From Candidatus Poribacteria bacterium (GTDB taxonomy: Bacteria > Poribacteria > DTPJ01 > WJIO01), in contig WJIO01000421.1 in assembly GCA_014730235.1 (NCBI GenBank), positions 1-61,244 of the forward strand: a stretch of DNA of 61,244 bases. Reading direction: 5' to 3'. Positions 52,601 to 58,114 of this stretch are shown here, piece by piece. The notes under the pieces were generated by a model. That model saw only the letters and a list, made by a program, of their open reading frames with translations, was not told the origin of the DNA and did not search any database. The position numbers and the translations under genes were made by a program. Each line of letters opens with the position of its first letter. Position 1 is the stretch's first letter.

Positions 52601-53536
52601 AACTGGATCGAAAAGGAAAAGGATGAAATAAAGGAAAAGCTGCGTCAGCGAAAACTCGAGGAAGAAATGGATATAGAGCCTGATGCTGAAGGTGGTAATT
52701 TTGCCTTCCGGGCCTTAAAAAGAAGTGTATCAACTTTTTCCATTAATACTGATTTAAGATACAGTATCAATGACTACCTTCGCCGTTTAGATCCCACAAT
52801 GGGATTTTCGGATATAATGAAGCTGGAAGATGAATCCGAATTCCGAACAAGGTCTACCAAAACCAGAAGGTTTACCATCAGAGCAAATATGGATCCCATG
52901 ACGTGGGCTTCTCTGGGAACCAATATGTCACTAACCAACAGGTTTACTAAATCATCAGGAACAGCATCCGATTCTGATTCATCAACCGTTGGCGGCGATA
53001 TTAAAATATTTAGCTCTCAGACATCCTTTATGCTTAAATACAATATGACCACTCAGGATTCCAGCAACCAGAGCGGTAAAATATCCGACAGCATATCCCA
53101 TAATCCATCAGTTACTGTGCGAAAAAGCTGGTCTTCAGGAATCGGCTCATCTCTGGGATTTAGAATTACCTTCCGAGATTATGAACGTGGTGGAATAGAG
53201 ACAAGGTCAAGAATTTATGCACCAAACTTTAATATAGATTACGATCTGCATGTAAAGGGTGATGTTGATCTACCATTTGTACGCAAAATAAGCCTCGATC
53301 ATAATCTGGATATGAGCAATACAGTTTCAGTAATGGTACGTCGGGAAAAGCTGGGAATAAACCGGGATGAGAAATCAGAGCAGTATGGAACTTCTCTTGA
53401 TGTTAGTTATAATCTACGACAAACACTCAGAGCAAGTATGAGATTCTCTTTGGACTATAACCATGATAGGGTGGAAAAAGATGCAGATTATATATCTGTT
53501 TCAGGGTCCCTCATGCTAAGGGGTGAGTTTAGATAA
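46661..53536 (+). CDS. sprA: SprA/Sov-like outer-membrane translocon with N-terminal LysM domains
   Basis: About 2290 residues, the normal size of T9SS SprA/Sov. The start is TTG 46661 after AGGAG (46649-46653); a signal peptide (PPLFLLYIIIYGLTVFCPSFA) follows. Two LysM modules (about 53-101 and 105-155) are followed by a Pro/Glu-rich spacer (~160-285). From ~450 on the SprA pattern appears: EFDIHIHGRVGKHTHVDVDY, DIIQRAAFGDIRLELPNSRF, GRTLFGAQMVAKLGDLKLTA, FKIVVAYRYRG and EIWVNEIHLTDP, ending in amphipathic beta-strand repeats that close with an aromatic/charged residue. Asp-rich calcium-type loops (DSDNDGLVD, DDDDDGITDG, DKDDDGHPDE) occur between. Unusual Tyr/Gly/Ser-rich stretches lie at ~395-450, 943-1010 and 1546-1570. 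In Bacteroidetes this protein is the pore through which T9SS cargo passes. I place it by motif memory, not by search. Confidence 0.75.
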   Translation: MHSISKIRCDKKLKLFTPPLFLLYIIIYGLTVFCPSFAKEAKTELSAKKHDKFNIHLLQKDETLSHVALRYYKDISMVGLLARYNDINDVRRIPEGKEIKVPYEISYTIKPNDSLSEIAQKLLGSWQKYSIIAEYNKLEDPGFVIAGRVLRIPLLKPDTEPPEPEAPPAEVVEEDKPEEPERKKVEKEYPVVTESEKEEKTKEIIEPTKETEEDVSTEPDVDIEKETKPETVVEPQEPVEVETETKVIPEISEEPPSPASTEELKQEKPKDHTAPIGPMPQSKFRLVRVKPDDKEEEIIQEEFGVEQEWPLASPWARKKLQPSEEEITEPDRLSAVLDALKTWDRPIEELEDSKKARFDEKGINLPMDSLLQVTGYKSITIQYNKTHYFGKSDINRYSGYYSGGYGSGFYDYDYGYDSYGYGSSYNSYSSGYSSYGSGYSSSRYGYGYGQREGPNIEQEFDIHIHGRVGKHTHVDVDYNDTGRSQYGGMGQKEQKISVWYEGDPEDIIQRAAFGDIRLELPNSRFLNMGRTLFGAQMVAKLGDLKLTAFGTRTKGIKGTWTSKGQSRRAGGGTGTRIMDINYIKERYYAINVDEDGFINDSYLPIETGSEQIYIDDGIGTNNDSGISTAQGYFDYQYPGDDYSIDYSTGQIEFLKNISTGFKIVVAYRYRGGDGGSVGNPDSVFVDDDDDGITDGLDDPDDPVGYVVIKDSAAHGSELRNVYSLGNRNIGRRNFELSIWREGATDSFETGDGKVAYIRIFGLDSDNDGLVDPELIDFERGILTFPNPKPFIIDDPASPYYQYRDELNNEAIYSENPNYSDQKYIIQADYSYQTPSFYLGRLNIIPESEEVRVNGQRLNRNTDYMMIYEVGSVEIFRELDEYDEITIDYEYMPFGGQYQQTIAGIWAEYSWKPGKKKEEKKKTHTDMYREDGASPFSQDTDSSDSDYSRYGSSSSSFGNYGSFGGSYNSYGSSYGSNYGSYGGYDSFSSYRGRRGSFGSSRSYGSSRSSFYTPRTGEGLNLSMGYVYNTGERTSAIPDVNSAPSRLQALVFGGNWGDKFNMARVFGLLPFVSIKGEVPFTVYLDGEAAYSRNNPNSVGYAMIDSMEGAKESAKMPTYKFSWKTASVPMDTESDNDISIDNRAIFHIEEYDEDASYGNYMKNRETSAIEINPLSRATQQHLVMEIGYDLNDAASWGALAYPVSNTGADFSEYEFLEIWMKVDGDENVNLHLDFGVISEDTDDDFRLDSEDLPRDMLDSNGDHKIDILDLDKEDLPEEHKYKGNGSLDLREDNGWVYNDFSGNVIDTIGRENSVLDSEDLDGDVVLDTNNSYFGFTIPLNNIPNDWIRKKTSKTGWIFLSIPLEEALPKGRSPSWAVIKHMRLWLEKNIPGSINGKFQWYSITVAGNRWEKGLVVENETGKLSEDLTNEILVGTKNNHEFEDYLEEYRKIEDNEDFDVLHPYVESAFGLESDQKEQSLTLNYDLQPDTTGYTMRELSGVRRGEGQDFSKHREMRIWLHGDGSGLPFLIRMGSNTDDFGAGSPITTKDDDNNDPYNNYNYTYSSYSSRYGAKGYYEYILPLDFKGWKLIKISFADKDDDGHPDELTPINDPAINNIHEILVGIKNEYQYPVTGEIWVNEIHLTDPFVKSGWARRFNLSADLANIFDIRAGYAKQDKNFENSAGQTGRSSMRSYGYSTSSYDYNVDTQFKLISWLPMSFGISHRESESSSLYGIISSYQSGLTKTDNKTFSISLDKSPIPRLSFSYDKQRQWNEVRGVELSDLYSSDVGYSLGSVLTINLDYSHEVLTTEQDSSEDDTTPTSSYYYYGRDTDTIVDRGGISLRISPIKSFSLDPSYEVRREMEREKDEDDIEGGFLISSRDQRISLRPTLRKFWGVKPSINGRYGFSEDWFGGEKDVSLNTDLGFGLNFTFKDWFKPKKGKDERGRDRLTELGKDIDLLTEEDLRSLSEEDIQELLDEKTQQERGNWIEKEKDEIKEKLRQRKLEEEMDIEPDAEGGNFAFRALKRSVSTFSINTDLRYSINDYLRRLDPTMGFSDIMKLEDESEFRTRSTKTRRFTIRANMDPMTWASLGTNMSLTNRFTKSSGTASDSDSSTVGGDIKIFSSQTSFMLKYNMTTQDSSNQSGKISDSISHNPSVTVRKSWSSGIGSSLGFRITFRDYERGGIETRSRIYAPNFNIDYDLHVKGDVDLPFVRKISLDHNLDMSNTVSVMVRREKLGINRDEKSEQYGTSLDVSYNLRQTLRASMRFSLDYNHDRVEKDADYISVSGSLMLRGEFR
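47847..48012 (+). repeat. Tyr/Gly/Ser-rich low-complexity coding segment 1 in the SprA-like gene
   Basis: About 55 codons of repeated S-Y-G / Y-G-Y / S-S-Y units (e.g. YDSYGYGSSYNSYSSGYSSY). The matching DNA repeats (TAYGGTTAYGG, AGYTACAGC) give long spurious open frames on both strands. A related segment lies at 49490-49690. Confidence 0.8.
49490..49690 (+). repeat. Tyr/Gly/Ser-rich low-complexity coding segment 2 in the SprA-like gene
   Basis: About 67 codons with units such as SSFGNYGSFGGSYNSYGSSY and GSFGSSRSYGSSRSSF, including Phe-Gly and Arg. It resembles the composition of prion-like or FG-type disordered segments. A shorter stretch (NNYNYTYSSYSSRYGAKGYY) is at about 51310-51370. Confidence 0.8.
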
Positions 53537-53537
53537 T

Positions 53538-54137
53538 TTACCTTATTGCACTCCAGACTGTAAAAGTATATTTTGATCTTTCAATTAAAAAAGCTGGAGT
53601 ATTTGGCCTCCCGGGGGTAATAACAGAAAAGACGACAAAATCCATCTGATTGTTATCGGTATCAAGCCCGTCAGGTCGTCTTCCGATGCTGTATCCTGAA
53701 ATATCCAGAGTCGGTTCACCTTCCCCTGCAAAATTATTATCGACAAAATCGCCATATCCCACAGCGTCGGCAATTTCATTTCCCATATACAGCAATATAT
53801 TGTCAGGCCCGTTCTGAAAATTCACTTTAGGATTTACTACATCCGCATTTTCCACAGAATTGTCCTGAGCTACAACAAAGTAACCATCATGGGGTATTTC
53901 ATATCCTGCCAGTTCTATTCGGTTATATTCCTTTCCGCTGCCTCCATTAATCCCCAGGAGATAATATTCATCCAGGTTCATTCCCGGTTGTCCGGTCAAT
54001 TCAACAAAACAACCGGTATCAACTCCCGGAGAATCATAGAGGACTTCATTTATTACCAACCGGGCGAATACATAGTCAGAATAAAATAGGAAAAATAAAA
54101 TAAAAACAATGATTAAATTTTTTCGCCCCGCACACAT
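53538..54137 (-). CDS. Secreted lamin-tail-domain (LTD) protein with C-terminal W-motif variant
   Basis: 199 residues. The signal peptide LIIVFILFFLFYSDYVFA is followed directly by LVINEVLYDSPGVDTGCFVE, the hallmark start of LTD folds, then LDEYYLLGINGG, GYFVVAQDNS and DAVGYGDF. The tail IERSKYTFTVWSAIR matches the W-motif with Arg in place of Lys. The gene begins 25 nt inside the 3' end of rpe (different frame) and converges on the SprA-like gene with no gap, so the W-motif protein and the translocon gene end 1 nt apart. Confidence 0.75.
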   Translation of the reverse strand: MCAGRKNLIIVFILFFLFYSDYVFARLVINEVLYDSPGVDTGCFVELTGQPGMNLDEYYLLGINGGSGKEYNRIELAGYEIPHDGYFVVAQDNSVENADVVNPKVNFQNGPDNILLYMGNEIADAVGYGDFVDNNFAGEGEPTLDISGYSIGRRPDGLDTDNNQMDFVVFSVITPGRPNTPAFLIERSKYTFTVWSAIR

Positions 54138-54787
54138 TGACGAAGTTTCTCCATACCTTCCCTGATAGACATATCTCTATGAAAAACACTTGACGATCCA
54201 GCCACTAAAATCTCCGCACCAGCAGCGACCATCTTTGGAGCGTTTTCAAAACTCACATTACCATCAACTTGTATTTGGACGTCTAAACCCGCCGAATCAA
54301 TTTTATTCCTTAGTTCTCTTATCTTTCTGATGGCACTGGGTATCATCTTCTGTCCTGCAAATCCCGGATCAACAGACATAATTAAAACCATAAAAACCTG
54401 TTCAAGAATATAATCCAGGGATGATAAAGGAGTAGCGGGATTAATAGCGACTCCAGCCATTGCCCCGTTTTGCTTTATCAGGTCTACTGTTCTGTGGAGA
54501 TGCTTGCAGGCTTCCGTATGTATAACAAGCAAATCACTGCCAGTCTGGATAAAGCTTTCCACGTATCTCTCAGGATCATAGACCATGAGATGGGTATCAA
54601 AAGGTACATCAGTCATATTCCTTATAGATTTCAGCATATCAGGTCCCATGGTGAAATTTGGAACAAAATGACCGTCCATGATATCAAAATGAAGATAATC
54701 CGCACCTGCGTTTTCCAGTTCCTTAACTACTTCCCCAAGTCGGAGAAAATCGGCGCACATAATCGAAGTTGATACTTTTATATCCAT
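54113..54787 (-). CDS. rpe: Ribulose-phosphate 3-epimerase
   Basis: 224-residue TIM barrel. STSIMCADFLRLGEVVKELE, LHFDIMDGHFVPNFTMGPDM (metal-binding His/Asp), DTHLMVYDPERYVESF, MSVDPGFAGQKMIPSAIRKI (second metal Asp) and QVDGNVSFENAPKMVAAGAE are all typical. Interconverts ribulose-5-P and xylulose-5-P. Encoded 18 nt after rsmD and overlapping the LTD gene downstream. Confidence 0.96.
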   Translation of the reverse strand: MDIKVSTSIMCADFLRLGEVVKELENAGADYLHFDIMDGHFVPNFTMGPDMLKSIRNMTDVPFDTHLMVYDPERYVESFIQTGSDLLVIHTEACKHLHRTVDLIKQNGAMAGVAINPATPLSSLDYILEQVFMVLIMSVDPGFAGQKMIPSAIRKIRELRNKIDSAGLDVQIQVDGNVSFENAPKMVAAGAEILVAGSSSVFHRDMSIREGMEKLRQCVRGEKI

Positions 54788-54805
54788 AATACATCCTGTT
54801 TTAAA

Positions 54806-55372
54806 TCAAATGTTTTTCTGTGAATAGAAGGATAGCAATTTGGTACCATAACTATTTTGCCTGATAAGGGTCAGATTCCCCTCGCTTTCAAGGACATCCT
54901 CTTTAACGTCATGTTCCGCTATCAATAATCCATTATCTGCCAGTATGTTGTTTTTAAATATATGATTTAGGCTTTCTTTTACCAGACCTTTGCGATACGG
55001 TGGATCAAGAAAAATGATGTCAAACTGTTTGTTCTGCTTGTTAAAAAAAGCTGTAGCCTTTGACATATTCATCTTCAATAGAGTAATACCGGGAGAGTTA
55101 GGAGATAAGCTGATTTTAGCCAGATTCTGGGAAATTGCCTTTATACAAACTGGATTAGCATCAACAAATGTAACCTCAGACGCACCTCGACTGATTGATT
55201 CAATTCCCACATTGCCGCTTCCGGCAAATATGTCCAAAAACCTGGCATCAATAACCTTATCCCTGAGTATGCTAAACAGGGATTTTTTTACACGATCTGC
55301 CGTATACCTTATATCTGCGCCTTTTACTGATGATATTCTTCTGCCTTTATATTCCCCCGCAATTATCCTCAT
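54806..55372 (-). CDS. rsmD: 16S rRNA (guanine966-N2)-methyltransferase RsmD
   Basis: 188 residues. RIIAGEYKGRRISSVKGADI and YTADRVKKSLFSILRD are the RsmD N-terminal signature; DIFAGSGNVGIESISRGA binds AdoMet and IFLDPPYRKG is the N2-guanine methyltransferase DPPY motif. ATG 55372 lies 2 nt after the stop of the rhodanese frame (TAAATATG) and no Shine-Dalgarno precedes it, so initiation probably depends on ribosomes finishing the rhodanese ORF, i.e. on reading through its internal UGA. Confidence 0.93.
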   Translation of the reverse strand: MRIIAGEYKGRRISSVKGADIRYTADRVKKSLFSILRDKVIDARFLDIFAGSGNVGIESISRGASEVTFVDANPVCIKAISQNLAKISLSPNSPGITLLKMNMSKATAFFNKQNKQFDIIFLDPPYRKGLVKESLNHIFKNNILADNGLLIAEHDVKEDVLESEGNLTLIRQNSYGTKLLSFYSQKNI

Positions 55373-55374
55373 AT

Positions 55375-55821
55375 TTAGCTGTTAAATTCGGTTGGGTAAC
55401 CGCTTTTTTCCCACTCAGGCAAGCCGCCTTTAAGAAGTTTAAGATATTTCCTGTCAAAACCCAGTTCCTCTTCCAGTAATTGCGCCGACCTGGCGCTTGT
55501 GGCTTCTGACAGTCAGCTACAATAGAGAATTATATCTTTATCCTCTGGCAGTTGATTAACTTTTTCCCGCAAACCATCGGGATAGCTCATCCACAGCGCA
55601 TCTGGTATATGGGATATATCGTAACTTTGTTTACCGCGTACATCCACTATCACAATATCAGCTTGAGAATCTATTAGCTTTTTCAACTCATGGACGGTAA
55701 TTCTCTCGTAATCAGTTGTATCGTTATTATCAACATTATCAACAGAATTAGATTTTCCACAGCCGAAAGACATCATCATAATGAAAAGTAAAACAATATT
55801 TATAATAATAAGTTTTTTCAT
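55375..55821 (-). CDS. Lipoprotein rhodanese with in-frame UGA: candidate selenoprotein
   Basis: 148 residues if UGA is read as selenocysteine. ATG 55821 (a TTG 15 nt upstream is also possible) is followed by a leader ending MSFGC (lipobox, Cys21). The rhodanese domain: ITVHELKKLID, IVIVDVRGKQSYDISHIPDA, LPEDKDIILYCS, then UGA at codon 103 (55515-55513), then LSEATSARSAQLLEEELGFD and LKGGLPEWEKSGYP before TAA. The frame beyond the UGA encodes exactly the expected second half of a rhodanese, including the EATSAR part of the active-site loop. From memory, relatives have C-x-C-P-x-E-A-T-S-A-R, so the UGA takes the second Cys position. A SECIS-like hairpin follows. The alternative is a nonsense-mutated pseudogene; preservation downstream and coupling to rsmD argue against it. 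Confidence 0.72.
55482..55496 (-). promoter_or_regulatory. SECIS-like hairpin downstream of the in-frame UGA
   Basis: In the mRNA the stem GCGCC, loop AGGUC, stem GGCGC begins 17 nt after the UGA, so the loop lies at nt 22-26. Bacterial SelB-recognised SECIS hairpins have a G/U-containing apical loop at about this distance; the loop of the classic E. coli formate-dehydrogenase element is very similar (AGGUCU, from memory). The bulged U of the E. coli element is not evident here. Confidence 0.6.
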
Positions 55822-55822
55822 G

Positions 55823-56749
55823 TTAAATTTTTCCAATAAGGTTTAATTGATCAATAAATTTCTGGGGTATCAAACCTGATATATCTATAGGAACATCCCA
55901 GGTGACAACGCCGCCTTTAGAATTTACATCCTTAGTATAACCAACTACGAATTCATCCACAAACCGGGGTTCACCGTGTCCCCAACGTTCCCCAAGATAG
56001 CTGAGTATGTGATACTGCGTTCCGTTCAGCCACCGGTTTGGGCAGATAGGAAATATTGTCGATATTTCCCCGGCTGTATAATCTTCATATTCCGTCAGGG
56101 TTATTACAGGGGTTTTAACTCCCGGATTAAAAGCTATTATGCTTTCGGGATTTCCGACTTTCAGGGCATAGGCAAAGCTCTTAAAGTTTGGCGGATCATC
56201 ATGTCTATACATTTCATCGGAGAAATAGCACCCGTCAATCCACCATCCATGAACCTTATTTCCCCATCTTAAAGACCATTCCCTTATTATCTTTTCCCAT
56301 TTTAACTGGAACTCGGCCAGTCGTTTGCCTGTTCTCTTTGGCCCACCTGAAGGCCATTGCCCTTCATAACCCCATTCCCATCCCAGACGTTCCATAGCTA
56401 CAGGATCAGCCGCCGGTGCACCGCTGGGTAGATAGACCATAAGCCTGATACCCTCTTTGGTCAAAGCATCTGCCAGTTCCATGATGAGATCGCGCTTTGA
56501 GCATTTGCTGGGTTTTATGCCCACAAAGGAATCATAGGTATCGTTAGGGGAACAATAATGACCGGAGTTTTGCCCTATGGTTATGAAATAATATGGAGTT
56601 CCTGTTGCTTTTAGCTGTTCTACCAGTCCATCTACGTTGAAATTATCAATCTGTGAATTCCAAACTTCTGCTGTGGTTTCTTTTCCTGTCAAATAGTGAG
56701 TAAAAACACCCCATTTAGCATCTTTGAACCAGTCTGTATTTGATTTCAT
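55823..56749 (-). CDS. GH29-like (alpha-L-fucosidase-family) protein
   Basis: The start is ATG 56749: the longer frame would run through the terminator at 56791, so it is not used. 308 residues. WFKDAKWGVFTHYLTGKET starts the barrel as in GH29, TPYYFITIGQNSGHYCSPND covers the His region, and HGWWIDGCYFSDEMY holds the likely nucleophile Asp of the WxDG motif. It is shorter than full fucosidases and lacks a signal peptide and C-terminal sandwich, so the substrate may differ. Its stop abuts the rhodanese ATG by 1 nt. Confidence 0.75.
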   Translation of the reverse strand: MKSNTDWFKDAKWGVFTHYLTGKETTAEVWNSQIDNFNVDGLVEQLKATGTPYYFITIGQNSGHYCSPNDTYDSFVGIKPSKCSKRDLIMELADALTKEGIRLMVYLPSGAPAADPVAMERLGWEWGYEGQWPSGGPKRTGKRLAEFQLKWEKIIREWSLRWGNKVHGWWIDGCYFSDEMYRHDDPPNFKSFAYALKVGNPESIIAFNPGVKTPVITLTEYEDYTAGEISTIFPICPNRWLNGTQYHILSYLGERWGHGEPRFVDEFVVGYTKDVNSKGGVVTWDVPIDISGLIPQKFIDQLNLIGKI

Positions 56750-56790
56750 GGTTTCTTTTCTTAATTTATGGTATTTGGTGAAAAGCACAC

Positions 56791-56825
56791 AATGACCGCC
56801 CCGATTGAAAATCGGGGCGGTCATT
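56791..56825 (-). terminator. Terminator after queD
   Basis: A 15-bp GC-rich stem AATGACCGCCCCGAT (56791-56805) with ATCGGGGCGGTCATT (56811-56825), loop TGAAA. It lies 8 nt after the queD stop on the minus strand and closes the metV-metF operon. Confidence 0.87.
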
Positions 56826-56833
56826 GAAAATAT

Positions 56834-57205
56834 TTAACGGGCAGAATAAGCGGCAGAACTGGTGGGAGATTCCCAGACCATCACTTTGCTGATCTTTCGT
56901 GAGTCCTTGTTAAAAACCTTTGACAACTCGTCAAATATCAGCTTTGCCATATTCTCTGTGGTGGGATTAATTTCGTCAAAGGGAGGAACTTCATTAAGGA
57001 ATTGATGATCAAACCTGTTCATCAATTCTTTGGTTTCTTTTTTTAAGTCTTTGAAGTCAATAACCATCCCCAGGTCGTTAAGTTCTTCAGAAGCCACAGA
57101 AACCTTAACCACCCAGTTGTGCCCATGCAACCTTTCACACTCACCGTTATAATGTCTTAACCTGTGGGCTGATGAAAAATGTGTTTCAATAGTTACTTCG
57201 TACAT
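56834..57205 (-). CDS. queD: 6-carboxy-5,6,7,8-tetrahydropterin synthase (QueD / PTPS family)
   Basis: 123 residues, normal length. THFSSAHRLRHYNGECERLHGHNW gives (split) the zinc His and the Cys-x3-HGH motif, MVIDFKDLKKETKELMNRFD the tetramer strand, and NPTTENMAKLIFDEL plus VMVWESPTSSAAYSA the pterin-binding Glu region. Acts in queuosine precursor synthesis; other queuosine genes are not adjacent. Encoded 18 nt after metF. Confidence 0.9.
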   Translation of the reverse strand: MYEVTIETHFSSAHRLRHYNGECERLHGHNWVVKVSVASEELNDLGMVIDFKDLKKETKELMNRFDHQFLNEVPPFDEINPTTENMAKLIFDELSKVFNKDSRKISKVMVWESPTSSAAYSAR

Positions 57206-57223
57206 TTTAACTCCTGCCAGAAA

Positions 57224-58114
57224 CTACATACCGGCAGCTTCCAGAATATCAGGAACTTTGTCCTCTTTGCCTATGGCCATGATATGCACACCGTCACAGA
57301 TTTTTTCGTCTTTAATCTCCTTTATCATGCGACCGGCGATCTCAATACCCTTTCTAAGGGCATTACCTTTGCCCTTAGGCACATTTGCCATTTCGTCTAT
57401 AAGTTCGTCAGGAACGAATATGCCCGGTACGTTGGCGTTCATAAATTTGGCCATCCTTGACGACACCAGAAGAACCAGTCCGGCCAGTATTTTAACATCA
57501 AACTGTCGTGCATATTTCATGAAATCTTTGAATCTTTCCAGATCATATATGGCCTGGGTCTGGAAAAACTCAGCACCGGCTTCAACTTTCTTCTCAAACT
57601 TCATCAACTGGGGTTCGATAGGGTTAGCCTCTGGTGTGACGATAGCACCAACGCAAAATTCCACAGCACCCTCTAATTCATTGCCGCCCAGATCAAATCC
57701 GGATTCCATGGTTCGCACCATCTTTACAAGCTGGACAGAATCCAGATCAAACACGCTTTTGGCTTCCTTGTGATCACCAACTTTAATGGAGTCACCTGTG
57801 AGGCACAGGACATTCCTAACTCCGCCGTAATAGGCAGCCAGAAGGTCTGACTGAAGGGCCAAACGATTTCTATCCCGACCCGTCATCTGAAGCACTGGTT
57901 CGCCGCCCCGGCCTTTTATCATTATTGATGTGGAAACAGACGGAAAGCGCATGACCGAACTCTGGTTATCGGTTACATTGAGGGCGTGTATCCTGTCTTT
58001 TAAGAGGTCGATGTGATGCAGCATGCTTTCCAGGTTAGTTCCCTTTGGAGGCCCGATCTCTGCTGTTACAACAAATTCACCGGAATTGAGTACTTCCCTG
58101 AAGGGTTTAGGCAT
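57224..58114 (-). CDS. metF: Methylenetetrahydrofolate reductase
   Basis: 296-residue MetF barrel: VVTAEIGPPKGTNLESMLHH, HALNVTDNQSSVMRFPSVST, LQMTGRDRNRLALQSDLLAA, NVLCLTGDSIKVGDHKEAKS and the FQTQAIYDLERFKDFM substrate region. It reduces methylene-THF to methyl-THF, the last folate step of the methyl branch of the Wood-Ljungdahl pathway or of methionine synthesis. The start overlaps the MetV stop by 1 nt, and three NADH-dehydrogenase-type genes lie upstream. Confidence 0.95.
   Translation of the reverse strand: MPKPFREVLNSGEFVVTAEIGPPKGTNLESMLHHIDLLKDRIHALNVTDNQSSVMRFPSVSTSIMIKGRGGEPVLQMTGRDRNRLALQSDLLAAYYGGVRNVLCLTGDSIKVGDHKEAKSVFDLDSVQLVKMVRTMESGFDLGGNELEGAVEFCVGAIVTPEANPIEPQLMKFEKKVEAGAEFFQTQAIYDLERFKDFMKYARQFDVKILAGLVLLVSSRMAKFMNANVPGIFVPDELIDEMANVPKGKGNALRKGIEIAGRMIKEIKDEKICDGVHIMAIGKEDKVPDILEAAGM

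Noticed and set aside
55513-55515. Simple truncation of the rhodanese at the UGA
   Set aside because: The frame after the stop encodes the conserved second half of the domain without other damage and ends properly before rsmD; truncation or pseudogene remains the alternative but fits worse.
56750-56824. Longer N-terminus of the GH29-like protein
   Set aside because: The additional codons run through the queD terminator hairpin and have no RBS; the ATG at 56749 starts the conserved domain.
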